Source: Xylanibacter ruminicola Ga6B6 (lineage in GTDB: Bacteria > Bacteroidota > Bacteroidia > Bacteroidales > Bacteroidaceae). From it: a stretch of DNA of 64,000 bases. A program made the position numbers and the translations under genes. This document shows positions 16,812 through 24,085 of this stretch, in pieces (position 1 is the stretch's first letter; each line of letters starts with the position of its first letter). Below the pieces are notes generated by a model. The model saw only the letters and a list, made by a program, of their open reading frames with translations, had not been told where the DNA came from and made no database searches. The DNA is taken from assembly GCF_000687715.1 (NCBI RefSeq), contig NZ_JHXD01000001.1:186001-250000 (forward strand), in the 5' to 3' direction.

Positions 16812-17156
16812 ATGAAGCAGATTTCAACAGTTAGCACCAATGAGATTGCTCGTTACGCAGCAAAGAACATCGTTTTGAACCACGTGGATATGCTTACAGC
16901 CACAAGTAAGGGTATCGCCCTTGAGACAATGAAGAAACGCATGATGCGTGGTGAGGTCGTAAGATTTGCCTATATGAAGAAGGATGGCAGTGTACGTGTT
17001 GCTGTTGGTACATTGCAGCCACAAGCAGTAGAGGCAAACGTGAAGGGTACTGGTATTCCTAAGAAGTATTACGGTATGTTTGCCTACCTTGACCTTGAGA
17101 AGATGTCTTGGAGAGGATTCAAAGAAGAGAGATTCATCGGTACGATTGAGAACTAA
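16812..17156 (+). CDS. SH3-like barrel protein (WYL_2/DUF2693-type)
   Basis: A 114-residue protein. The segment MMRGEVVRFAYMKKDGSVRVAVGTLQ followed by YYGMFAYLDLEKMSWRGFKEERF matches what I recall of the small SH3 beta-barrel DUF2693 family, common on Bacteroidota mobile elements and of unknown function. It probably shares a transcript with the 90-residue gene upstream and ends before the hairpin ATGGGG-AGAAAT-CCCCAT (17162-17179). Confidence 0.6.
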   Translation: MKQISTVSTNEIARYAAKNIVLNHVDMLTATSKGIALETMKKRMMRGEVVRFAYMKKDGSVRVAVGTLQPQAVEANVKGTGIPKKYYGMFAYLDLEKMSWRGFKEERFIGTIEN

Positions 17157-17161
17157 AAGGA

Positions 17162-17179
17162 ATGGGGAGAAATCCCCAT
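17162..17179 (+). terminator. Hairpin after the SH3-barrel gene
   Basis: ATGGGG-AGAAAT-CCCCAT, a six-base perfect stem five bases after the stop codon. No T-run follows. Confidence 0.4.
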
Positions 17180-17329
17180 CCTTCACAAAACATATAATCA
17201 TACAGTTATATTAAATAGAATATTCAATTTGTTTATAGAAATGAATATGAATTGAAAATCAGATAGTTACGAAATGAGTAATAAGAGATACATTCAAAAA
17301 CATTGTTGAACTAATAAAAACATAGGATT

Positions 17330-17920
17330 ATGAAGCAAGAATTTCACGAATATAGGACGAGCAACGCTTTGGATTGGGACGTTATGTTATCACTAGTGAG
17401 AAAGTTGTATAGGGATGGTGATTACCGTCTTTCGTTACTTATTGGTTGTTCCTCGTTTTTTGGTTTACGCATTTCGGACACTTTGAGTCTTACGTGGGCA
17501 ATGTTGCTCGATGATGATAAGTTCGTTATCTATGAGAAGAAAACAGGTAAGAGAAGGGTTGTTAAGATAAACAAGGGATTTCAAAAGCATATCAAAGATT
17601 GTTATGATGCCTTGCATATCACCAATGAAAATGAAAAGTGTTTCTTGTCGAGAAAGAAGATGGTGTATTCAACACAGCGTATCAACATTTTACTGAAAGA
17701 AATAAAGAAGAAATATAACGTAAGAATTGAGCACTTTTCGACACATTCACTTCGTAAGTGTTGGGCTCTGAAGGTCTATAAGGAGAGTGGAAATGATGCC
17801 TCTCTAGCCTTGCAAAAACTAAGCATTCTGATGAATCACGCCTCCGTATCAGTCACACGAACCTATTTGGGGATTACAGAGTCTCAGTTGTTAGATACTT
17901 ATGACCTTTTAGATTTTTAA
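17330..17920 (+). CDS. Short tyrosine recombinase (catalytic domain only)
   Basis: A 196-residue tyrosine recombinase/phage integrase-family protein. All catalytic positions can be seen: Arg in FGLRISDTL, Lys in KKTGKRRVVK, HSLRK (H-x-x-R), His in NHASVSVTRTY and the nucleophilic Tyr nine residues later. It lacks the usual N-terminal core-binding domain, so it is about half the common length. In an element already served by a serine recombinase it could resolve dimers or act on another site such as the hairpin just downstream. Confidence 0.85.
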   Translation: MKQEFHEYRTSNALDWDVMLSLVRKLYRDGDYRLSLLIGCSSFFGLRISDTLSLTWAMLLDDDKFVIYEKKTGKRRVVKINKGFQKHIKDCYDALHITNENEKCFLSRKKMVYSTQRINILLKEIKKKYNVRIEHFSTHSLRKCWALKVYKESGNDASLALQKLSILMNHASVSVTRTYLGITESQLLDTYDLLDF

Positions 17921-17930
17921 AATGGTTATA

Positions 17931-17955
17931 TGATTGCGCCGATCCGGCGCAATCA
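17931..17955. promoter_or_regulatory. Perfect hairpin with GATC in the loop, before the methylase gene
   Basis: TGATTGCGCC-GATCC-GGCGCAATCA: a ten-base perfect stem, GC-rich in AT-rich surroundings, 11 bases after the tyrosine recombinase stop. It may be a terminator (no T-run), a recombinase site, or a methylation-sensitive element for the downstream GATC-type methylase. Confidence 0.6.
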
Positions 17956-18011
17956 TCACAAATAAATCACAATAAAATCATATTATTAACTAGATTTCCA
18001 AATAAAAAGAG

Positions 18012-18019
18012 TAATTTTG
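18012..18019 (+). promoter_or_regulatory. -7 box of the methylase promoter
   Basis: TAATTTTG, four bases before the ATG at 18024, implying a leaderless or nearly leaderless mRNA. Confidence 0.55.
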
Positions 18020-18023
18020 CAGC

Positions 18024-18941
18024 ATGAAAGAATTGAGTTTATTTGAAGAACCTATACAAGGGAAGCCATTTTTGAAATGGGCTGGTGGTAAAGGACAGCT
18101 TATAGATGCCATTTCAGCCCATCTTCCAAATATGGATAATATAGATACCTACGTAGAACCATTCATCGGTAGTGGTGCTGTAATGTTTTGGCTAGTAAGT
18201 AACTATCCAAACATCAAACAAGTGGTTATAAATGATTTAAACACTGAATTGGTGAACCTCTACCAAATAATCAAATATGACGTAGAAGGTCTGATTACAG
18301 AATTAAAAGCACTTGATTCTGAGTATAAGGCTAGACCCACTCAAGAAGAAAGAAGTGAATATTACTACCAAATCAGAGTAGAGTATAACGCTAGAGATTT
18401 GGCTTCTAGAGAAAGAAATGTTAGATTGGCTGCATTATTCATCTTCTTAAATAGAACGTGTTTTAATGGCTTGTATAGGGTAAATGGAAAAAATCTTTTC
18501 AACGTACCATTCGGCAAATATGCAAATCCCAAAATCTGTGATGAGGATAATTTGAGAAATGATAGCGCACTTTTGCAAAAGGTTGAGATATTGAATGGAG
18601 ACTATGCAGAAACTCTTCAGTATCTCAGTGAAAGGACGTTTTACTACCTTGACCCACCTTATAAGCCCATCAGTGAAACATCTAGTTTCAACTCCTATAG
18701 TTCAATGTCTTTCGATGATGAACAGCAGATACGCCTAAAGGGGTTCTGTGATGCCATCAATGCGCATAATGGCAAATTCATGCTGAGTAATTCAGACCCA
18801 AAGAGTGTTGATGATACCAATACCTTCTTTGATGATTTATACAGAGATTATAATATTAATCGAGTTTTGGCGAAGAGAAACATCAATGCTAAAGGTAATA
18901 AACGTGGAGAGATTAACGAATTGCTCATAACCAATTTCTAA
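18024..18941 (+). CDS. Dam-family DNA adenine methyltransferase (alpha class)
   Basis: A 305-residue N6-adenine methyltransferase of the D12/Dam class. The SAM motif FLKWAGGKGQLI is at residues 16-27 and the catalytic motif YLDPPYKP near residue 210; motif I precedes motif IV, as in Dam and DpnM. Target GATC is likely by family but not shown. It is followed four bases later by a second methyltransferase of a different class, the arrangement of DpnII/MboI-type restriction systems. Confidence 0.92.
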   Translation: MKELSLFEEPIQGKPFLKWAGGKGQLIDAISAHLPNMDNIDTYVEPFIGSGAVMFWLVSNYPNIKQVVINDLNTELVNLYQIIKYDVEGLITELKALDSEYKARPTQEERSEYYYQIRVEYNARDLASRERNVRLAALFIFLNRTCFNGLYRVNGKNLFNVPFGKYANPKICDEDNLRNDSALLQKVEILNGDYAETLQYLSERTFYYLDPPYKPISETSSFNSYSSMSFDDEQQIRLKGFCDAINAHNGKFMLSNSDPKSVDDTNTFFDDLYRDYNINRVLAKRNINAKGNKRGEINELLITNF

Positions 18942-18945
18942 GCAG

Positions 18946-19770
18946 ATGGCATATTTCGAGGGTAACGCATTTAAACTGTATCTAGGAGATTGCTGTGATG
19001 TCCTTTCATCAGTGAAGGATATAGATATGGTTTTTGCTGACCCTCCTTATTTTCTCTCAAATGGTGGACTTACAATTAATAGTGGTAAGATTGTATCAGT
19101 AAACAAAGGCGATTGGGATAGTAGAACTGTTGATGTTGACGAGTTCAATTATAAGTGGATTAAGGCTGTTAGAGAGAGTCTAAAACCTAGTGGCACTGTG
19201 TGGATATGTGGCACTATGCACAATATATATTCCATTGTCAAGGTACTAGAGGAACTAGGTTTTAAGATTCTCAATACGATTACATGGCAGAAGAAGAATC
19301 CACCACCTAATTTCTCATGCAGATTCTTTACTCATTCAACAGAGTTCATTATATGGGCTAGGAAATGTGGAAAGGTTGGGCATTATTTCAATTACGACCT
19401 TATGAGACAGCTTAATGGTGGCAAACAGATGAAAGATGTTTGGACGTTTAATGCAATCTCAAGATGGGAGAAGTTGAACGGTAAACACCCAACACAGAAG
19501 CCTCTATCAGTAGTTTCTAGAGCCATCTTAGCATCAACAAAGCTTGGTGATAGAGTTTTAGACCCATTTTGCGGTAGTAGCACTACTGGTATTGCAGCAT
19601 CCATCTTTTGTAGAGAGTTTATAGGCATTGACACAGAACCATCATACCTTGAACTCAGTAAGAGAAGGTATGAGGAACTGTTGAAGAATGGTAGTGAGTA
19701 TTACATCAAGAAAATAGAAGGTCTTATTGATGGAATTGACTATTTGAAGCCTGACAGCAAGTGCATATAG
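18946..19770 (+). CDS. Second adenine methyltransferase (beta class, DpnA-like)
   Basis: A 274-residue N6-adenine methyltransferase with catalytic motif FADPPYFLSNGG near residue 30 and the SAM motif DPFCGSSTTGIAA near residue 205. Motif IV comes before motif I, the beta-class order seen in DpnA. DpnA-type enzymes protect single-stranded incoming DNA, which suits a mobile element. It overlaps by 31 bases the 3' end of the convergent gene at 19740. Confidence 0.9.
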   Translation: MAYFEGNAFKLYLGDCCDVLSSVKDIDMVFADPPYFLSNGGLTINSGKIVSVNKGDWDSRTVDVDEFNYKWIKAVRESLKPSGTVWICGTMHNIYSIVKVLEELGFKILNTITWQKKNPPPNFSCRFFTHSTEFIIWARKCGKVGHYFNYDLMRQLNGGKQMKDVWTFNAISRWEKLNGKHPTQKPLSVVSRAILASTKLGDRVLDPFCGSSTTGIAASIFCREFIGIDTEPSYLELSKRRYEELLKNGSEYYIKKIEGLIDGIDYLKPDSKCI

Positions 19771-20291
19771 TCAATATCACCATCAATGAAAGCCTTTAGT
19801 TTGTTCAATAGTTCTTTGAACATAAAGGCACCTTCATTTCGTTTCTCGCAGTAACAGAATAATTCGATAATCAGTGCATTGTAATCAATTGGTAAGGTCT
19901 TATCAACCTTTACATGACCATACTTGGATAGTATTACATCCACCGTCTGAGGCTTATAGTTCTTTCTGTCCTCGACAGAATCAAAAGGCACACACCTATC
20001 ATAGAATGAAATATAGTATTCTACTATTTCCCTAATCTCATTGGGATATTTCTGAGACTTAATTATCAAATCAGTAATCCAATACAGATGGGGAGGTGTT
20101 TCTGGTCTTTCGTCTTTGCCAACTCTCAGCAGTTTGATAACGAAATCCAAATCAGGATGCGCACCTCTACTACCTTGGAACATGGCTACTATTGTCCCAT
20201 CAGTCAGTATATAGGTGTGTATCGCAGTCTTTTTAGGTCTTAACTGATGTAACGCACCTTCGAAATAGTAATTTGAGTTATATGCGTACAT
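19740..20291 (-). CDS. Hypothetical protein of the restriction locus
   Basis: A 183-residue protein starting MYAYNSNYYFEGALHQLRPKKTAIHTYILTDG, mixed alpha/beta with an N-terminal beta-rich half. It contains GSRGAHPDLDFVIKLL, but no PD-(D/E)XK, HNH or GIY-YIG nuclease motif is clear. It is the last gene of a three-gene minus-strand run (gaps of 3 and 2 bases) that faces the two methyltransferases, so it is presumably part of the restriction system as a subunit or accessory factor. Not recognised. Confidence 0.6.
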   Translation of the reverse strand: MYAYNSNYYFEGALHQLRPKKTAIHTYILTDGTIVAMFQGSRGAHPDLDFVIKLLRVGKDERPETPPHLYWITDLIIKSQKYPNEIREIVEYYISFYDRCVPFDSVEDRKNYKPQTVDVILSKYGHVKVDKTLPIDYNALIIELFCYCEKRNEGAFMFKELLNKLKAFIDGDIDYMHLLSGFK

Positions 20292-20294
20292 AAC

Positions 20295-20822
20295 TTATTC
20301 TAATCCTAGGTAATCCAACGGAATTTCATCAAAGAAGTAACGACAGCCCACATCTTCAATATATTCCTTAACGTCTCTGTATTCTCCTTGTTTGAACCAT
20401 TCAGACAGATAATAACAATACTCAACTTTGATACCTAGGGGGCTAAATAATTTGGTGTATTGCTTCTTCTTGAAATCACAAGTCTGTAGTTTTTCATCAA
20501 CGCTACCACTAGAACTTTGAAACTTTTTCTCAATGATGAACAGTGTGTTGGTCTTATGAACCAAAATTGCATCATCTGGCAAAAGTTTCTTTGAGATAAT
20601 TTTGGTGTAATCAACTTTCTTGGGCTCAAGTAGATTCTTGTAAAGCTTGTGCTTCTGATAGAGAGTGGCAACCTTCTCTTTGTCTTTATAAACGTTGTCA
20701 CCTAGCAATGTGAATACATCGCTATTCTCAAATAAATCTCTCAATTCAGTAGTTTGCTCAAAATGCAGTCCATTAGCATTTGTCTGAGCACCACCACCAA
20801 CAGTATTAATATTCCTTGGCAT
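20295..20822 (-). CDS. PD-(D/E)XK nuclease, probable restriction endonuclease
   Basis: A 175-residue protein with a clear PD-(D/E)XK signature: LLPDDAILVHKTN then FIIEKKFQ (Asp83/84, Glu98, Lys100). The N-terminal GGGAQTNANGLHFEQTTEL includes a helix Glu commonly found in such nucleases. Context beside paired adenine methyltransferases makes it the best candidate for the DNA-cutting subunit; the target is probably the methylases' site. It is shorter than DpnII/MboI enzymes (about 280 residues) and not obviously homologous to them. Confidence 0.75.
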   Translation of the reverse strand: MPRNINTVGGGAQTNANGLHFEQTTELRDLFENSDVFTLLGDNVYKDKEKVATLYQKHKLYKNLLEPKKVDYTKIISKKLLPDDAILVHKTNTLFIIEKKFQSSSGSVDEKLQTCDFKKKQYTKLFSPLGIKVEYCYYLSEWFKQGEYRDVKEYIEDVGCRYFFDEIPLDYLGLE

Positions 20823-20824
20823 AA

Positions 20825-21310
20825 TTAAAAACCTTTAGACCTACATATTTCGTCTAACTCTCTCCACTTTTTCCCTCTGCTAAAGTTTGCAGCAGTGTTG
20901 TAATCCATCCCATCAATAAGAACTTGATAAACTCCTAACCTTTTAACACGTTTACCAAGTCTAGTGAAAGCCTTATTTTCTTCTGCTACCATTCCCATAT
21001 AGATGATAGAGAAATCTATGGCTACACTAATTTCATCAGTACCGTAACCCTTAGCAATTTCCTTGATATAATCGAATACAGCGTTTGAACGTTCTTTAGT
21101 GGTCTTGTTGTAGATATTAACAAAATCATCATATAGTTTCTGTGACCCATGAGTTAAGGAATACTCATGCAGTCGTTTGAAATACTGATAGTCCTTTGGT
21201 GCATAGCGTGGTACATTAGGACGTGACAGATAAACACACCAATCATCAAAAGAGCCTCTATCATACTCTAGGTAACTCCCATCGGAGAACTGTGTTACTA
21301 TTTGACCCAT
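20825..21310 (-). CDS. Hypothetical protein, first gene of the restriction run
   Basis: A 161-residue soluble protein (MGQIVTQFSDGSYLEYDRGSFDDWCVYL...). The opening strand pair and the mostly helical remainder resemble a conserved domain of unknown function I have seen beside nucleases, but I cannot name it with certainty. The C-terminal segment DGMDYNTAANFSRGKKWRELDEICRSKGF suggests a helix-turn-helix-like nucleic-acid contact. It starts the three-gene minus-strand transcript including the nuclease. Confidence 0.6.
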   Translation of the reverse strand: MGQIVTQFSDGSYLEYDRGSFDDWCVYLSRPNVPRYAPKDYQYFKRLHEYSLTHGSQKLYDDFVNIYNKTTKERSNAVFDYIKEIAKGYGTDEISVAIDFSIIYMGMVAEENKAFTRLGKRVKRLGVYQVLIDGMDYNTAANFSRGKKWRELDEICRSKGF

Positions 21311-21437
21311 AATATTAAGTTTTTAATTAATGGCTACAAATTTCGGAAAAATATCTGGAATGGCCTAGAAAAACACTAAAAATATTCATTTTCATAACAT
21401 TTTTGAATACAAAACTTGGAAGTTGCCGATATATTAC

Positions 21438-21445
21438 CTATCTTT
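21438..21445 (+). promoter_or_regulatory. -7 box for the lipocalin-like lipoprotein
   Basis: TATCTTTG in CCTATCTTTGTGG (approximate position), preceded by a TTG about 15 bases upstream, within the 168-base divergent gap 21311-21478. Confidence 0.5.
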
Positions 21446-21478
21446 GTGGGCAAATTAGTAACATAAAACAATTAGAGT

Positions 21479-21931
21479 ATGAAGAAAATCAATTTATTAC
21501 TGGGTGTGGTGTCAATGCTTCTATGTATTTCTTGTTCAAGTGATGATTTTGAAATAACCACAAAAAACATCATTGGTCATTGGCAATCTGTTACATATTA
21601 TGGTTATAGTATCAATCTTAATACTAACGAGAGAACAGATTATGAAGAAAAACCCTACACTTCATTATCTATCAAATTATATGAAGATGGAGCATGTACC
21701 AAAGGAAGCACAAATGGGACATATAAACTTTTAGGTAAAGAATTAGACTTATTCCTTAGTTATTACCATAGTATGCTGAAAAAAGAAATATCATGGACAG
21801 AGCATTATACAATAGACGAATTGTCATCTGACAAAATGGTTCTGACAAATATTTCTCATGGAACCTCAGGTGGTTCAGACCCAACATATTATGAAGATAG
21901 GACTACATACACAATGAAAAGAATAAATTAA
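21479..21931 (+). CDS. Lipocalin-like lipoprotein
   Basis: A 150-residue lipoprotein (signal MKKINLLLGVVSMLLCISC) with a small beta-barrel pattern: IIGHWQSVTYYG, then alternating strands and TYTMKRIN at the end. This is the layout of Bacteroidota lipocalin-like domain proteins. It is probably on the cell surface or in the periplasm; the ligand is unknown. It is a cargo gene, divergent from the restriction run, with its own promoter and a strong terminator downstream. Confidence 0.7.
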   Translation: MKKINLLLGVVSMLLCISCSSDDFEITTKNIIGHWQSVTYYGYSINLNTNERTDYEEKPYTSLSIKLYEDGACTKGSTNGTYKLLGKELDLFLSYYHSMLKKEISWTEHYTIDELSSDKMVLTNISHGTSGGSDPTYYEDRTTYTMKRIN

Positions 21932-21996
21932 TAATGCAATAGAGAAAAGCCCCTCCTTATTCGATTCTGAATCTAAAAGAATATTAGAATCTCTGG

Positions 21997-22027
21997 AAAA
22001 CCCTCTATTTATGAGGGTTTTTCTTTT
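21997..22027 (+). terminator. Intrinsic terminator after the lipoprotein gene
   Basis: AAAACCCTC-TATTTAT-GAGGGTTTT followed by TTCTTTTTG: a nine-base perfect stem and a T-rich tail. Confidence 0.9.
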
Positions 22028-22209
22028 TGTTGAGGCTCTAATCATACCTTTTTATCAGTTAGCTTACGTAAATGAATGTGATTTTTAGACTAAATGATGA
22101 AGCAAAAACAAGGCTAGCAGTCAATGATTCATGTTAATTGGTGAACCTAATCAATTTTGTGGAATTGTGAATATAGGTTAATTTTTTTGGATATTTCGAT
22201 TTTTTTTCG

Positions 22210-22429
22210 TATCTTTGCAATAGGTCGGTTGAGTTACTGAGATTGGTAAGAGGATATTTCGAGTAACATTTAGTAGCAACCATTGGAAAGTTTTTAAGCG
22301 AATTAGAGTAACCTTAAAACTAATGAATTAGCTAATTTTACGTGATTGCAATTTTGTTGCAGTGGTGATATTTTGTCTCTAAAACTAAATACTAATTGAA
22401 ATATTTGATAACTTAAAATTATACAAACA
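22210..22429 (+). promoter_or_regulatory. Promoter and long structured leader of the unknown/NADAR module
   Basis: -7 box TATCTTTG at 22210-22217, then about 205 untranslated bases. The start of the leader can fold as nested pairs: GGTTG with CAACC outside and GTTACT with AGTAAC inside; a second hairpin TGCAA-TTTTG-TTGCA lies near 22350. The nearly 500-base gap 21932-22429 contains no gene I can support apart from this and the terminator at 21997. Confidence 0.5.
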
Positions 22430-22927
22430 ATGAAAAAAACAACTGATAAAATTAAGAAGGTATATGTGAATAATGTATTAATGAATTTAGAAACTAATGG
22501 TAAGAAACACGAAATCGAACTGATAAATAGACAGTCTGATTTGACCAAACAATATAAGAGAGCACAATCCTTTGTAAGAGATAATAAGGATATATTTAAG
22601 GGAATTGATTTGTATAAAGCCATAATTGCTACATTAGAAAAACGTGCAAATGGTTTATATGAAAACGATATTGTTGGTGAAAAAGATGAAGAATTTTTAA
22701 ATAAAATCGATGAATCTGATAAAAGTATAATTAGAAAAGAAATTGTCGTAGAAGGGGACAATATTCCTAAGTCGAAACTGATGAATTGGTTCTTTGGTGA
22801 AACACAATATAAGATAAAAAAGGATTTTATTGATAAGATGGATTTAAAGAAAGAATTTGTTGGTTATAAAAATGGTAATGAGGTTTTTTATTGTGAAGAG
22901 TTTAATTGTTTGTATGAGGTCGTTTAA
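22430..22927 (+). CDS. Hypothetical protein upstream of NADAR gene
   Basis: A 165-residue, highly charged, mainly helical protein (Lys, Glu, Asp and Asn rich) with no signal peptide or membrane segment. Helical residues 1-110 are followed by a compact segment KSKLMNWFFGETQYKIKK and a C-terminal beta pattern EFVGYKNGNEVFYCEEFNCLYEVV. No known family recognised; it does not look like DarT. It is adjacent to the NADAR gene with no room for another promoter, so the two are co-expressed. It could be a toxin, a sensor or a substrate of the NADAR enzyme. Confidence 0.6.
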   Translation: MKKTTDKIKKVYVNNVLMNLETNGKKHEIELINRQSDLTKQYKRAQSFVRDNKDIFKGIDLYKAIIATLEKRANGLYENDIVGEKDEEFLNKIDESDKSIIRKEIVVEGDNIPKSKLMNWFFGETQYKIKKDFIDKMDLKKEFVGYKNGNEVFYCEEFNCLYEVV

Positions 22928-22945
22928 TTGGTAAATAAAGCAGTT

Positions 22946-23587
22946 ATGAAAAAGTGTAGTAATAATATAATAAAGGAAAAGTATGAAATGTTTTATGATA
23001 AAGATGATGTAATACTTTTCAATTCGAGATTATTAAATAAGGGTAATAAGGATGAAGTAGAAAGAGAAAAGGGTATAATGAGTAACCTATATACTGGTGA
23101 TTTTAAAATACCTTATGATGGCAAAGAATTCCATTCTTCCGAACAATTATTATTCTATATTAATATTGTTAGATGGGCTAAAATAGTTGGATTTGATGAT
23201 GAAGAAATTACGAAGAGAATTGATTATCTTATGAGTTGTAAAAATGGTTTTTACGTTAAGAATACACCTCAAAGTATGTATTTCTATGAAAGTGTAGTAA
23301 ATAAAAAGAAAAAACTTATCGGTGTAGAAAACGCTGCAATAGATTGTTGGAAAAATCAATATTTCATTTTGAGACTGAAATATTTATATTGCGGAGAGTT
23401 TAGAAATGTTTTAGAAAAATATAAGGATAAAGTATGGTGTGAAAACTCAGATAAGGCTACTTGTAAGTTTTCCTTTGCTGGAGTAATATGGGATGAAACA
23501 TTACAAAAATATCGAGGTTGTAATGTTGTAGCACGTGCTATGAGAAGAGTGTTTAATGAGCGAGAAATGATAATGAGAGGTCAATAA
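22946..23587 (+). CDS. NADAR-domain (YbiA-like) protein
   Basis: A 213-residue protein whose pattern fits the NADAR superfamily: IMSNLYTGDFKIPYDGKEFHSSEQLLF (the family's LSNFY...dG..f.S.E motif), a central helical part, ILRLKYLYCGEFRNVLEKY, then KFSFAGVIWDETLQKYRGCNVVARAMRRV (the family's WG...GxNxxGxxLM motif). Known NADAR proteins act on ADP-ribosylated guanine or related NAD-derived products and occur in defence and toxin-antitoxin loci. The ATG at 22946 is preferred over the TTG at 22928. This is a divergent member; the family call rests on motif order only. Confidence 0.7.
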   Translation: MKKCSNNIIKEKYEMFYDKDDVILFNSRLLNKGNKDEVEREKGIMSNLYTGDFKIPYDGKEFHSSEQLLFYINIVRWAKIVGFDDEEITKRIDYLMSCKNGFYVKNTPQSMYFYESVVNKKKKLIGVENAAIDCWKNQYFILRLKYLYCGEFRNVLEKYKDKVWCENSDKATCKFSFAGVIWDETLQKYRGCNVVARAMRRVFNEREMIMRGQ

Positions 23588-23644
23588 TACCTCTCATTTT
23601 CTAAAATTATATTTCAAAAATTTGGAATTTTAAAATATTATTTA

Positions 23645-23735
23645 TATATTTGCAATAGAGGTCGAGATACATCATTTTGATACTCAATATTTTGAATAAG
23701 GGAAATCTTTTTTGAGATTTTCCTTATTTTTTTTT
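23645..23735 (+). ncRNA. Candidate small RNA with own promoter and terminator
   Basis: -7 box TATATTTG at 23645-23652, then about 75 bases without an ORF, ending in a 14-base stem (AATAAGGGAAATCT / AGATTTTCCTTATT, one G-T wobble, loop TTTTTG) and nine Ts. The bases after the promoter, TTTGCAATAGAGGTCG, resemble TTTGCAATAGGTCG at the start of the 22210 leader. The alternative is simply the NADAR gene's terminator with a chance -7 match. Confidence 0.45.
23695..23735 (+). terminator. Strong intrinsic terminator
   Basis: A 14-bp stem with six-base loop at 23695-23728 followed by a run of Ts. It terminates the NADAR transcript and/or the candidate small RNA. Confidence 0.9.
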
Positions 23736-23756
23736 GTTTAATACAAATTTAGTTTG

Positions 23757-23789
23757 TATTTTTGCATCCGTAATTGTTCAACTAATTTA
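23757..23789 (+). promoter_or_regulatory. Promoter with shared leader module (copy 2)
   Basis: -7 box TATTTTTG at 23757-23764 running into TTTGCATCCGTAAT and an AACTA motif, 27 of 33 positions identical to the module before the serine recombinase at 11848-11880. Confidence 0.6.
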
Positions 23790-23801
23790 ATATTCTTAGT
23801 T

Positions 23802-24062
23802 ATGACAAAAGAGGAATATGCGAAATCATCTGTTGATACTGATTATGATGAGTATCAAGATTGGGTTGTTTCCAACTACGATGTTGCTGATATTGATGAT
23901 GAAGTCTTTGAAAATGCAATCAATGATGCAATCTATGAAGGCTATATGGCTCATCTATATCAAGATGAAGAAGATAATGATGATACTTGGTTAGTAGATG
24001 ATTATCAAGTATTGGTGTCAGATATTAAATTTGAGATAAGAAAAAGATTAAAAGTTGATTAG
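23802..24062 (+). CDS. Small strongly acidic protein
   Basis: An 86-residue protein starting MTKEEYAKSS with about one third Asp/Glu and few basic residues (for example YQDEEDNDDTWLVDDYQ). The start at 23802 is used because the -7 box lies within the longer frame. Its size and charge are those of DNA-mimic proteins such as some anti-restriction factors, but acidic composition alone is weak evidence. It shares its promoter/leader module with the integrase gene and is followed by a basic coiled-coil protein. Confidence 0.6.
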   Translation: MTKEEYAKSSVDTDYDEYQDWVVSNYDVADIDDEVFENAINDAIYEGYMAHLYQDEEDNDDTWLVDDYQVLVSDIKFEIRKRLKVD

Positions 24063-24085
24063 TATCACTTATAAATTTATATAGT

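Noticed and set aside
22210..22927. Type III (ToxIN-like) toxin-antitoxin: structured RNA before a 165-residue protein
   Set aside because: The leader has no tandem repeats of 30-40 bases and no terminator before the gene, and the protein lacks ToxN/CptN/TenpN features.
22430..23587. DarT-type ADP-ribosyltransferase as partner of the NADAR gene
   Set aside because: The 165-residue protein lacks recognisable DarT motifs and is shorter; only the association with NADAR suggested it.
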